A DNA stretch of 64,000 bases from an uncultured Prevotellaceae bacterium (lineage in GTDB: Bacteria; Bacteroidota; Bacteroidia; Bacteroidales; Bacteroidaceae), in assembly GCA_902767775.1 (NCBI GenBank), contig CACXIP010000013.1:1-64000 (forward strand), written 5' to 3'. The notes beneath the pieces were generated by a model, which saw only the letters and a list, made by a program, of their open reading frames with translations, was not told the DNA's origin and searched no databases. This document shows, in pieces, positions 1 through 8,142 of this stretch; positions within the stretch are counted from its first letter, which is position 1; each line of letters begins with the position of its first letter. A program made the position numbers and the translations under genes.

Positions 1-1008
1 TTGCAATTCCTCAAGTCGCTTGATTAGCATATCAAAGTCCAAAGGATTGCCGTAGATGAAACTCGACTTCATATTTTCGTAGTCACTTCGGAATCGATTG
101 AGAATTTCACCTGAAGGACAGAAAGAAATCTTTTCTGGCATGTCAAGGGAATAGTCAACACCTCCAACATGATAGAACTTCTTCCGATGTTCAACAATCT
201 CAGTGTATAGTGACATATTCTGCAAGGCTGACTTTGCGTAGTCGGTATCCATCAATTTCTCCAAATCATACAAGTGCCGGCTCATGCGAAGTGTTCTTGG
301 ATTCCTTCGCTGATACTCCTCGTTCAACAAGAAGGCTTTTTCAAGAAATGTCCGTGAGGGTGATATGGTGGCAATATTTGATACCGTGTCCCCATCATCA
401 TCACCAAAGACATCGGAAATCAAAGAAGAGATGCGTTTGATTTCGTATGGCTCTTTCATTGACAAACAACTAATCTCGATTTTCACTACAGGCTTGATGT
501 AGGAATGTCCAGAATGGAATATGCTTGGATAATGAACAAGAAGAACAGTGGGGTCGGCATCATGGTCGATGGGTTTCTCGCCCTCAGCCGTCATGTGGGT
601 GGTGACAGCTTCCACAATAACGTCAAGCCTAGCCTCTTTCAGTTTCATTTCAAGTTCTGTTTTCAACTCACCATGGATGAAGTCGCGTGATGACTTGCGA
701 AGCATCTTAATCTGGTTGTTGTTCTCGCATCGGGCACATGACAAATTCCTCTCTTTCAAGAAGAACTCCCGAAAGAGTGCAATGTCTATGTCCTCGCTGA
801 ACCGGTTGATTAGGTTCCATCCCTTGCTGAGGCTTGTGCCGCCTTTGAAAAACGTGTATTCTGAGATGCTCAAGTCAAACAAAACCTTCAGCACCGTTGT
901 CACCCACCAGTCTTTCTCTATGGATTCCGGGTCTATGTCCATCGAATCTGAAACGTGGTTGACCATATATAGACGGTCTGCCAAGTTGCTATCAATCCAT
1001 CTGCTCAT
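1..1008 (-). CDS. AbiEii-type nucleotidyltransferase toxin (3' end cut by window edge)
   Basis: The frame is open without a stop from the ATG at 1008 to the left edge, so at least 336 residues are present and the C-terminus is missing. Near residues 45-65 the protein reads FKGGTSLSKGWNLI followed by RFSEDIDIA. This is the GG(T/S)xLxK plus SxDID signature of the DUF1814/AbiEii nucleotidyltransferases, where the two aspartates bind metal. In the known AbiE systems the toxin transfers nucleotides (to tRNA in the characterised MenT relatives) and is neutralised by AbiEi. The start overlaps the end of the upstream antitoxin gene by 17 bases, which suggests translational coupling. The family assignment is firm; the cellular target is not visible from sequence. 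Confidence 0.88.
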   Translation of the reverse strand, partial: MSRWIDSNLADRLYMVNHVSDSMDIDPESIEKDWWVTTVLKVLFDLSISEYTFFKGGTSLSKGWNLINRFSEDIDIALFREFFLKERNLSCARCENNNQIKMLRKSSRDFIHGELKTELEMKLKEARLDVIVEAVTTHMTAEGEKPIDHDADPTVLLVHYPSIFHSGHSYIKPVVKIEISCLSMKEPYEIKRISSLISDVFGDDDGDTVSNIATISPSRTFLEKAFLLNEEYQRRNPRTLRMSRHLYDLEKLMDTDYAKSALQNMSLYTEIVEHRKKFYHVGGVDYSLDMPEKISFCPSGEILNRFRSDYENMKSSFIYGNPLDFDMLIKRLEELQ

Positions 1009-1606
1009 TTTCAATCTCCTTTTTCAGGGTTGTCACAATTTTACGAATCCAAGCGGGGGCCAGCTGCACATCATCCTGCCACGTATTGTCCTCTGGGTGT
1101 TCTTTCAATAACTTGCGGATGATACCAACATGCTCGTCTGTTAGGTTGTCCTTGCCAATGGCCTTCATTGCCTGTACAAGAATGGGCATCAATTCTCCTT
1201 TGTATTCAAAGTTTTTGGGCACACTGCGTTTCAGCCTGATGGAACGGTTTCCAAGTTTTATCTCTCTGGCGGAGCCACTGGTGATATACTCGGAATTCAT
1301 GGGCACCTGCGTGGATAGTCCCAACATATTCATGGCAGTGTTGCCTGTTGGTAGTATTTTAGCCCTGTCTCTTTTCGCTATTGCTTTCACTATGTCACCA
1401 ACAGGAGGATATACAATGCCGAATTTACTTCTCATCGGTTTAACATAGATACCGTATGATATGCGTGTTATCAAACCCTCTTCACATAAGTCTGACAAAA
1501 CGTGACGAATATATTCATCGTCAAATTGCTGGAAGCTACTATTAAAGAACAGGCTCCCATCTTTGCTTGTAGAAATAATCTTCCGGATATCCTTTATCAC
1601 ACCCAT
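992..1606 (-). CDS. AbiEi-like antitoxin (DUF6088 family)
   Basis: This is a protein of about 204 residues. It has an N-terminal winged-helix-like part (FDDEYIRHVLSDLCEEGLIT, then GIYVKP) and a C-terminal part typical of DUF6088/AbiEi antitoxins (ILPTGNTAMNMLGLSTQVP). It directly precedes and overlaps the AbiEii toxin gene, the usual antitoxin-first order. A longer frame starts at a TTG at 1672, but the TATCTTTG -7 box at 1670-1677 lies on that codon, so transcription must begin downstream of it. ATG 1606 is therefore the supported start. The protein is expected to repress its own operon; an inverted repeat lies between promoter and start. Confidence 0.85.
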   Translation of the reverse strand: MGVIKDIRKIISTSKDGSLFFNSSFQQFDDEYIRHVLSDLCEEGLITRISYGIYVKPMRSKFGIVYPPVGDIVKAIAKRDRAKILPTGNTAMNMLGLSTQVPMNSEYITSGSAREIKLGNRSIRLKRSVPKNFEYKGELMPILVQAMKAIGKDNLTDEHVGIIRKLLKEHPEDNTWQDDVQLAPAWIRKIVTTLKKEIENEQMD

Positions 1607-1631
1607 ATTTACGAATAATAGCACTTTTTCA

Positions 1632-1658
1632 CTCACACTTTTTGCAAAAATTTGTGAG
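1632..1658 (-). promoter_or_regulatory. Inverted repeat between abiE promoter and start; candidate antitoxin operator
   Basis: CTCACA and TGTGAG arms flank a core containing the palindrome TTTTTGCAAAAA. The element lies in the presumed 5' leader, downstream of the -7 box and upstream of ATG 1606. AbiEi proteins are known to bind inverted repeats in their own promoters. The operator role here is inference from position and symmetry. Confidence 0.5.
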
Positions 1659-1669
1659 CATTCCAGCTG

Positions 1670-1698
1670 CAAAGATAATTACTTTTCTCATAAAACAA
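1670..1698 (-). promoter_or_regulatory. Bacteroidota-type promoter of the abiE operon
   Basis: The -7 box TATCTTTG (1670-1677) matches TAnnTTTG exactly. A TTG lies 18 bases upstream (1696-1698). It excludes the upstream TTG as the antitoxin start. Confidence 0.6.
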
Positions 1699-1992
1699 TC
1701 CTTGATGTTTGAAAAAAATAACTATACACTTGTTGACCTTTGAAAATTTTGCAATATTTCCCACTTTAGTTTGCTTCCAAACCTTATCTCAATTTCGTCA
1801 GTTTGAGGATGGCGCAAATCAAGTGGACAGGTTTGATTCCATGTGCTATGAATATTGTTGTATCCCGTTTTAGTTTAAAGATTAATTTCGATATTTTATC
1901 TATGAGGAAAGTGTGTTTCCGCTACTTCTTTCCTCATTGCCTTAAGATGGCGCCAAATCGTGGCAGTGGTAAAAAACAGGTTAAAATGTTAT
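1699..1992. other. Gene-free stretch with a 10-bp perfect hairpin
   Basis: No convincing gene is seen here. ATGAGGAAAG (1902-1911) is repeated in inverted form at 1928-1937 with a 16-base loop, just beyond the end of the ATPase gene; no T-run follows on either strand. A 15-16 base word, ATGGCGC(C)AAATC, occurs twice (near 1809 and 1948). Both may be relics of older repeats. Confidence 0.4.
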
Positions 1993-3309
1993 TTACATAT
2001 CTTCAAGTGACAACGAGCCCATATGGACGGTCATCTTATGGAGTTCGGGAGTCTGCTCAAGAACCTTGTCTACTTTCTCACGAAATTCATTCTCCTTGTA
2101 TCGATAGCCTTGCTTCTTCAGTTCATAGATCCAGGCTTCTTTTCCAATAGGGTCAACAACGATGAGGTCGATTTCATTCACTCCTTTTCTATCCCACCAT
2201 TTCCCGATGATGTAGCGCCCTTCCTCCTGAAACTTTTTCATGAAATAGCGCTCCATCATCAATCCAGACACACTGCTGTAGTCTCTCTCTATGATTTCTC
2301 CAAGTGACTTCAAGGCCTTATTCTCTACAAGAGCTTGATACTTGTAGAAGAAACGGAACCAGAATATAAGGAAACAGTCACTGAGCTGATATCTCACCTT
2401 CTTGCTGTTTTCCTTGGCAAAGATGGGGAGTGACTTAGTGATAACTTTATAATAGTCCTCCAACTTAACCAAATAAGGACCAATGTTGTTGTTTCCAAGT
2501 TCGTTCTCAATCTCTGAACGGGTTTTCATTCCACTGGCAATGCAGGTCAGGATAGAGAAGTAGGTCACGTAGTCGGTGCCGAACTCCTCAATCAGAATGT
2601 TCTTTCCCTCATTGATAAATGGAGAGTTCTCCTCTGTCAATGCTGCGAGCATTGCATCCCTGTTGGCCTTGCCCTTATCAAGCAGCAACGTGACATACCA
2701 AGGCACACCACCCGTAATGCTATACAACGCCAGCAAATCTTCTGGTGTATATTCTGGGTTGAAGTCTTTCAGTATTTGTTTTAGCACATCCGTGGTAAAC
2801 GGTTCAAGCACCATCTTCTCATCGGCACGCCCGAACAGAGGTTCTTCCTTGTCTTCAAATATCTTGGTCATCAGCGTGAATACCGAACCGCTGATAATCA
2901 GGTTCAGATGACTGCTCCGCTTATGTAAGTCCCAGTCGCGCTGGATATCGCTGAAGATAGCAGGATTTATCTTTAGGAAATTCTGAAACTCGTCGATAAC
3001 CAATGTGAACGGGCGGTTTTCTGACAGCTGAAGCACGAACCTGAACACCTCGGAGAAAGTCTTTGGTGTACCAAGTATCGGAGCATCCAGTTTCTCTCGT
3101 ATCTCGCGTACATAGTCCTGACACAACAATGTCTCCGCTTTTTTACCCACGAAGAAATACAACACAGTTTCGTCGCCGCATCTCAGCGAGAGTTCAGTCT
3201 TACCGATGCGCCTGCGTCCCATCAGCACGGTCATCTTTGCTTCGGACTTGCTTCTGTGAAGCACTTCACCAAGCACCTGTTGCTCTTTTTCTCTATCGTA
3301 AAATCTCAT
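1993..3309 (-). CDS. AAA ATPase of the DUF234/archaeal ATPase family with a nuclease-like C-terminus
   Basis: This 438-residue protein has a Walker A motif GRRRIGKT at residues 31-38 and a Walker B FTLVIDEF at about 101-108, then a winged-helix-type middle region. Near the C-terminus NEIDLIVV (about 378-385) and YELKK (about 395-399) give the E-x-D...E-x-K pattern of the PD-(D/E)xK-like DUF234 domain. Family members are common in Bacteroidota and archaea, often as accessory or mobile genes, and their function is not established. It is transcribed alone from a good promoter. The putative nuclease residues are present, so an active domain is possible but unproven. Confidence 0.8.
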   Translation of the reverse strand: MRFYDREKEQQVLGEVLHRSKSEAKMTVLMGRRRIGKTELSLRCGDETVLYFFVGKKAETLLCQDYVREIREKLDAPILGTPKTFSEVFRFVLQLSENRPFTLVIDEFQNFLKINPAIFSDIQRDWDLHKRSSHLNLIISGSVFTLMTKIFEDKEEPLFGRADEKMVLEPFTTDVLKQILKDFNPEYTPEDLLALYSITGGVPWYVTLLLDKGKANRDAMLAALTEENSPFINEGKNILIEEFGTDYVTYFSILTCIASGMKTRSEIENELGNNNIGPYLVKLEDYYKVITKSLPIFAKENSKKVRYQLSDCFLIFWFRFFYKYQALVENKALKSLGEIIERDYSSVSGLMMERYFMKKFQEEGRYIIGKWWDRKGVNEIDLIVVDPIGKEAWIYELKKQGYRYKENEFREKVDKVLEQTPELHKMTVHMGSLSLEDM

Positions 3310-3352
3310 ATCTTGAAATAGTAATCGTTATTACTGTAACCTCCATTACTTT

Positions 3353-3514
3353 TTACAAAGATACAACAAAAATCTTAACTTCCAAACAAAAACAAAGAAA
3401 AAAAGTACTTTTCACGCATTTCCGTATTTCCAATCGAGATGAGGACGTCAGCAAAGCAATTATCGCCCAAAGACCATTGATGATGATGGTTCCGCCAATA
3501 CTAAATTTCATCAT
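3353..3514 (-). CDS. Possible small membrane peptide (53 residues)
   Basis: The frame opens with two adjacent ATGs ten bases after the stop of the zinc-ribbon gene. Residues 4-24 form a convincing hydrophobic helix (SIGGTIIINGLWAIIALLTS). The second half is cysteine- and phenylalanine-rich and overlaps the promoter of the downstream ATPase, so the 3' part may not be meaningful. It may be a third gene of the SPFH/zinc-ribbon operon or a truncated remnant of a larger membrane gene. Confidence 0.3.
   Translation of the reverse strand: MMKFSIGGTIIINGLWAIIALLTSSSRLEIRKCVKSTFFLCFCLEVKIFVVSL
3356..3386 (-). promoter_or_regulatory. Promoter of the DUF234-type ATPase
   Basis: TTTG (3383-3386) lies exactly 19 bases from TATCTTTG (3356-3363), the canonical Bacteroidota -33/-7 arrangement, about 45 bases upstream of the ATG at 3309. 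Confidence 0.7.
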
Positions 3515-3523
3515 CTCTGATAA

Positions 3524-4351
3524 TTAAAAAAGTAAGGTATTCAACCATCCAAATATAGCAATGATGACGCTTATCAACATAACGCATCCCAAACATGAGT
3601 TTTTAGGCTCTTGATCTTTTTCACTTTCTCGATGACTTTCTAAAATTTCTTCCCCAAACAGTTTCAACTCTTCCTTTTTCTCTGATTCAGAAAGAGGAGA
3701 TATTTCATTATAAATGCTCTTTAGATAACGAACTCTAGCCATCGAACCTGGATGTCTATTTATATGCCTAAGCCAACACTGGCTTAAAAGAATCATTTTT
3801 TCTTTGACATTCGTATTACTCCGTATGGTCTCCTTAGGTACTTTTCTGTATAAAGTGATGATATCTTTTTCATAATCCAAAACATCTGAATCAGGTTCAT
3901 CTAAGAAATCTGTTTGAGGCCATTGACGTACAAAGTTCAATTTATCAATTGCCAGTTCGATATAAACCAGACACATATCAGCTGCAGCACTCTCTTTATC
4001 TTCTGCATATTCAATCGATTTTTCTCCACACTCAAAAATCCATGAGATACGATTTCTTACATTAATTATTTGTTTGGCTTCAGCCAAGGCCTTATACCAC
4101 CAAAGTTTGCTGTTTTGTACATTTAGTTCTAATGCAAGGTCAATATATTTCTTCAATCCCTTATAATCTTTGCCGCGATAAGCTGTTTCCGCCAATTCAA
4201 TTAATGACGATAAATTATTATTTTTGGAGACAGACTGCCCGTATGCATGACTGTCAGGAGACAGTTTCGTCCCACAATAGAGGCATTCACACGTGTTTTG
4301 GCCTTTTTCAATATTGGCTGATGCCCCGCAATTTGGACAAATGATATTCAT
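3524..4351 (-). CDS. Zinc-ribbon, helical-repeat protein with a C-terminal membrane anchor
   Basis: This is a 275-residue protein of unrecognised function. It begins with a zinc ribbon (CPNCG at residues 5-9, CLYCG at about 23-27). A long helical region follows in which ALELN-type segments resemble tetratricopeptide-like repeats. It ends in one hydrophobic segment (MLISVIIAIFGWLNTLLF), so it is probably tail-anchored with the zinc ribbon in the cytoplasm. It lies 50 bases downstream of the SPFH-GYF gene on the same strand. Zinc ribbons are frequent companions of such SPFH proteins, which suggests a joint membrane-associated role. Confidence 0.6.
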   Translation of the reverse strand: MNIICPNCGASANIEKGQNTCECLYCGTKLSPDSHAYGQSVSKNNNLSSLIELAETAYRGKDYKGLKKYIDLALELNVQNSKLWWYKALAEAKQIINVRNRISWIFECGEKSIEYAEDKESAAADMCLVYIELAIDKLNFVRQWPQTDFLDEPDSDVLDYEKDIITLYRKVPKETIRSNTNVKEKMILLSQCWLRHINRHPGSMARVRYLKSIYNEISPLSESEKKEELKLFGEEILESHRESEKDQEPKNSCLGCVMLISVIIAIFGWLNTLLF

Positions 4352-4401
4352 AATTGCATATAGAGGTGGTTATTGTTCGTTTTATAGCTATTATAAACAT
4401 T

Positions 4402-5484
4402 TCAAGGTAAGGGAGGTGGAACATTTAGACCTGTAGATGGAAATTCAGGAAACTCACACAAGGGCTTCCAATTTGGCATTCCCCTTTTCCATCCTAATGT
4501 GGCATAGTCCACAGTACCATCTTTTATCAAGGAAATAATTCGCTCATAACTGAAAGGCCCTTGTTGCTGTCTGTTAATGACAACATAATAAACGTCATTA
4601 GGAATAGGTGGCGGTGCATCTGTAGATGTGGTGAATGAAAGTTGTTTGCCCAACTGTAATGATGCACCCAGTCCCAAACCTGCTTGAATAAAAGCTGCTC
4701 CAGATCCGTTTTCATTCTCAGCCGCTTTTTCGAGAACATCAAAAGAACGCTCCATCTGATAATTCTCCTTACCAACAATTTTCATACGTGCTGCAAGATT
4801 TTTAGCTTTTTTAAGCTCCATCACACTTGGATCGTCTTCTGGTACATTGATAGAAATGATGTTGAATAAAACAACCTCAACCCCAAAAGATGAATAATAA
4901 GGCTGTAATTCTTCTTGTGCCTCCTTTGAGATTTCTGCTAAATTACAATTGATTTCCAAAATAGATTCATTCTCTTTGACAAACCGTTTTGAGATGATGT
5001 CTGTAAGGCGGTTGAGTAAAAGTCCTCGGAAATAGGATGCCAATAGTTTATCGTCGAAAGAAGACATATTGCCAACAAGTTTCGTAAGAAACAAGCGGGC
5101 ATCAGAGACCTTAAAGCCATATTGACCATAAGCCCTTACAGGTATTAGAATCTTGTATTTGGGGTCTTCTAGAAGGATGGGAGTTTCAGTTCCCCAACGC
5201 ATCTCAAGACGATTGATCATACTTACAAACCACACTTCTGCCTGAAAAGGTGTTTCACCACCAAAGGGCAGATTGACGAGTTGGCTGAGCAGAGGAATAT
5301 TGTAGGTGGAAAGAGTGTATCCTCCTTCTGAAAATTGATCACAAATCTTACCTCTCTTTACAAAAAAAGCCGTCTGTCCCGGTTCAACAATGAGTTGGCT
5401 TCCCAATGCCATGTCACAGGAAGGGAATTTATACACAATCTCACCTAATTGGTGTTCATGTTTTACGATATTGATAAGTGCCAT
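4402..5484 (-). CDS. SPFH-domain protein with C-terminal GYF_2 domain
   Basis: This 360-residue protein resembles the YdjI-type 'virion core'/SPFH family: residues about 25-250 form the SPFH fold (VEPGQTAFFVKRGKI; PVRAYGQYGFKVSDARLFL; FGVEVVLFNIISINVPEDD). A glycine-rich linker follows. About residues 300-350 form a GYF_2 domain (YYVVINRQQQGPFSYERI through GWKRGMPNWKPL), a fold that binds proline-rich peptides. There is no N-terminal membrane anchor. The first gene of a probable two- or three-gene operon, it has a TATATTTG -7 box at 5512-5519. The function is unknown; a membrane-associated scaffold is inferred. Confidence 0.75.
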   Translation of the reverse strand: MALINIVKHEHQLGEIVYKFPSCDMALGSQLIVEPGQTAFFVKRGKICDQFSEGGYTLSTYNIPLLSQLVNLPFGGETPFQAEVWFVSMINRLEMRWGTETPILLEDPKYKILIPVRAYGQYGFKVSDARLFLTKLVGNMSSFDDKLLASYFRGLLLNRLTDIISKRFVKENESILEINCNLAEISKEAQEELQPYYSSFGVEVVLFNIISINVPEDDPSVMELKKAKNLAARMKIVGKENYQMERSFDVLEKAAENENGSGAAFIQAGLGLGASLQLGKQLSFTTSTDAPPPIPNDVYYVVINRQQQGPFSYERIISLIKDGTVDYATLGWKRGMPNWKPLCEFPEFPSTGLNVPPPLP

Positions 5485-5681
5485 AATGAAAGATTATTAC
5501 GAATTATTTTGCAAATATAATAATAACTTGTTTCAAATCTTGGGACATGATTATTTTTTTCATTTTTTGAATAGAATTATTATACGAATGGCTTTTATCA
5601 ACACTCCGTTAAGAAACAAAAATTGATTACAAAATTAATATTTAAGTGATAGAATTTCAATAACGGAATCGCGAGGACATT

Positions 5682-7280
5682 TTATTGATTCCTCAATTCC
5701 TTGACATAGCTGTCGATGACATCGTATGAGACAAGGTTTCCATCTTTGTCAACGGCAAGGCAGAAAGGAACGGCGTTGAACTGGAACTTGCCACAAAGCA
5801 GAAGCCACTCTTCGTGAGTCACGTAGATGTGCTCACCCTTGATATGATTCTCTGTCAGCCACTTCTCTGCATACTCGCGGGGACTGGTCTTCTCGTTGCA
5901 GATGTAGAGAAAGCGAACAGGCAAGTCTTTCAGCTGCTCCACAAGTTCGCGGTCATCCAGCATACTGCGCCGGCATGGAGCACAGCTCATGTCCCAAAAG
6001 TCAATATAGAGCGCATTCCCTTTGTAAGGTTCTATCAAACGTTGGAAGACGGCGTCAGCCTCGGGTGAGGAGGATGCAGCATCTGTCACTTTCCCCTCTC
6101 TCTGCTTGACAAACTGACGGTAGCGGTCCAATGCGTGATAGGCCACGATGGGATTGGTAAGCAAGGGTATGGCTGCGGCGAAGAAGGTAGCCATATGGTC
6201 GGGGTTGGAGTTCTCGTCGATACGGTCTTCTTGGAAAACATCTTGACATATTACCATCTGCTGCATGAATCCTATGTTTTTAAGTCCGTAGCGCGATGTG
6301 ATGACCTGCGAAGCCTGCCGGTAGTAGTCTGCGATGGTGAAGAGTGTATCCTGTCGCATTTTGAGCATGCGACGGTGCTGTTCGGCATCAAAGTCGCGAG
6401 GCAATACCAGCTCAGTCCTGTAATCTTTGTCACTGTGACTGTCATCTGCTTGGTATCCGAGAAGCAGTTTATTGCGCATCATATGGATGTCTATCATGAT
6501 GTACACCCCTACGTAATTGATGAGGAATATCGGGTCTTTCATTACCAGCAGCATGGCAGGATTGTCGAGCAACCATCGTTCGCGCCCTGCAAGGAAGTCG
6601 TAGTAATCGGCTAAATCCGCGATGCTGAGATTGGCATAGTTATTCTCTGTCATGTTGTAGCGGGAGTTCATCATGAATGCCATGAGCAGTTCGCCCAGCA
6701 GACTGGCACCCATCACTTCCTTGACGTAGGAATTGGTGCCGGAAGGCAAAGGTAAGCGGTCGGCTTCCATGTCGGCAATGACGGAGTCCATCAGCTTTAC
6801 CATATCGCTCTTCCACTTGGGAATGTCCTCCCTCGCCAATCCCCTGATAACCAATGGCTTGTCACCAAAATAGTGCTTTCTCACCATAGGCCAAAGCCGG
6901 TTGATGTCAGCACTTGTGCCTTTTCCGCCAAAGGTAACTCCTTCGTAATTGTCCTGTGCAGCGTCCTTGGTCACTTCCATTGTGTCGCCCACGGCAAGGA
7001 ACACATCAGAGACATCCAAAGCCAACACACTCTGAGAGTGAGGCAAGGCAATACTCCCCTCAAACGTGCCATCCTGGGCCACAGGGATGGTGTATATCAG
7101 TTCCTTATCTGTGAACAGGTCGTATGCTCGCACTGAAATAATGTTCCACTCATCGGAAGGCTTGTTCAATATACGTCCTTTCAGCACTGCCGTTCCGCTG
7201 TGGAACTGATATTCGTCGATTGCGCTCACCGTCGTGCAGACGAGGGCAAGCAATATGGTGATGATGGTTTGCTTGTTCAT
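5682..7280 (-). CDS. Secreted thioredoxin-fold (TlpA-like) thiol-disulfide oxidoreductase
   Basis: The start is set at ATG 7280 (532 residues) rather than the in-frame ATG at 7313, because the -7 box at 7300-7307 places transcription start downstream of 7313. Residues 1-20 are a signal peptide ending TTVSA. The middle is a large domain of a kind often fused N-terminal to TlpA-like domains in Bacteroidota. The C-terminal 110 residues are a thioredoxin fold with CxxC as SCAPC (Cys 433 and 436) and the cis-proline segment NAVPF at about 503-507. It probably reduces or isomerises disulfides in the periplasm. It is a single gene with its own promoter. Confidence 0.8.
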   Translation of the reverse strand: MNKQTIITILLALVCTTVSAIDEYQFHSGTAVLKGRILNKPSDEWNIISVRAYDLFTDKELIYTIPVAQDGTFEGSIALPHSQSVLALDVSDVFLAVGDTMEVTKDAAQDNYEGVTFGGKGTSADINRLWPMVRKHYFGDKPLVIRGLAREDIPKWKSDMVKLMDSVIADMEADRLPLPSGTNSYVKEVMGASLLGELLMAFMMNSRYNMTENNYANLSIADLADYYDFLAGRERWLLDNPAMLLVMKDPIFLINYVGVYIMIDIHMMRNKLLLGYQADDSHSDKDYRTELVLPRDFDAEQHRRMLKMRQDTLFTIADYYRQASQVITSRYGLKNIGFMQQMVICQDVFQEDRIDENSNPDHMATFFAAAIPLLTNPIVAYHALDRYRQFVKQREGKVTDAASSSPEADAVFQRLIEPYKGNALYIDFWDMSCAPCRRSMLDDRELVEQLKDLPVRFLYICNEKTSPREYAEKWLTENHIKGEHIYVTHEEWLLLCGKFQFNAVPFCLAVDKDGNLVSYDVIDSYVKELRNQ

Positions 7281-7299
7281 CGTAATTTCAAATACTTTG

Positions 7300-7330
7300 C
7301 AAAAATACGACAATAAACTCAGCAGGCAAA
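7300..7330 (-). promoter_or_regulatory. Promoter of the TlpA-like gene
   Basis: TTTG (7327-7330) and TATTTTTG (7300-7307) are separated by 19 bases. The leader to ATG 7280 would be short, roughly 10-15 bases. Confidence 0.65.
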
Positions 7331-7445
7331 CAAAACCTTAGGAAAAACATCCATATTCACATATTTTCCGCATTCTGCTGTGTGATGCAGATGTGTTCAA
7401 GGCCTACCCCAAAATCATCAGTATAATGGTATTTCTCCAAAATTG

Positions 7446-7475
7446 TTGGTTTTTCGCTTTTTTTCAGTAATTTTG
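7446..7475 (+). promoter_or_regulatory. Promoter of the 7495 secreted protein
   Basis: TTG (7446-7448), 19 bases, then TAATTTTG (7468-7475). An upstream ATG at 7477 sits directly on the transcription start and is therefore unlikely to be used. Confidence 0.6.
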
Positions 7476-7494
7476 CATGCTAAAAGTTTTAGAA

Positions 7495-8115
7495 ATGAAA
7501 ATTATTGTCTCACTTATCTTTCTTCTACTGAGCACACTCAGTGTCCACGCCAATGAATATACCGACAAACTGACGGTGACCGTCAACGGTTCGGGCATGG
7601 AGCAGCAAGCCACCATCTCCATCACACAGGACAATGAAGGCAAATATACCCTTGCCCTCAACAATTTCTGCCTGGAGTCAACCGAGGAAGACGGCACCGT
7701 GACACGAATAGGTGTCGGCAACATCGTGCTGTCCGGCATTGAAGGTGTCACTACCGACGGCATCACCTCCATCACCTACAATGACGGCATCTACATCACC
7801 GCTGGCGACGACCCAGATGTCGCTTTCTGGATGGGTCCCACGTTGGCAGAACTGGGTCCGGTGCCCATCGAGATGGAGGCCCGTTTCAACAACACACAAC
7901 TATACTGCGTGATACATATCAATCTCGTGGTGCTCGACCAAGTGATTGACGTGGTGTTTGGCACACCTGAATTCACCAGCGGGATTGGAAGCATCAGGAA
8001 CACTGCTACCACCCAACACAACAATCAGGTTTATGACCTTTCAGGACGCAAGGTCACGTCCCTCAACCGTCGCTCACTCTATATCATTGACGGCAAAAAA
8101 GTGATGATACATTGA
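7495..8115 (+). CDS. Secreted calycin-like protein with YDLSGR-type C-terminal motif
   Basis: This is a 206-residue protein from ATG 7495. It has a signal peptide (IIVSLIFLLLSTLSVHA) and a beta-rich central domain (about residues 25-165) like the calycin-like domain of Bacteroidota secreted proteins, possibly a lipid or small-ligand binder. The last 30 residues contain YDLSGRKV and end LYIIDGKKVMIH, as in the type A sorting/Por C-terminal region that is very common in Prevotella. The next gene, also a secreted protein, starts 28 bases downstream, so the two are probably co-transcribed. The ligand is unknown. Confidence 0.65.
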   Translation: MKIIVSLIFLLLSTLSVHANEYTDKLTVTVNGSGMEQQATISITQDNEGKYTLALNNFCLESTEEDGTVTRIGVGNIVLSGIEGVTTDGITSITYNDGIYITAGDDPDVAFWMGPTLAELGPVPIEMEARFNNTQLYCVIHINLVVLDQVIDVVFGTPEFTSGIGSIRNTATTQHNNQVYDLSGRKVTSLNRRSLYIIDGKKVMIH

Positions 8116-8142
8116 CGTCCTGACAACAAACCAACTTCCGTT

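Noticed and set aside
548-1111. Plus-strand 187-codon frame opposite the AbiEii gene
   Set aside because: Shadow of the toxin gene; the minus frame shows the nucleotidyltransferase motifs and stays open to the edge.
1606-1672. N-terminal extension of the antitoxin from TTG 1672
   Set aside because: It overlaps the -7 promoter box and the inverted repeat, so it should not be transcribed.
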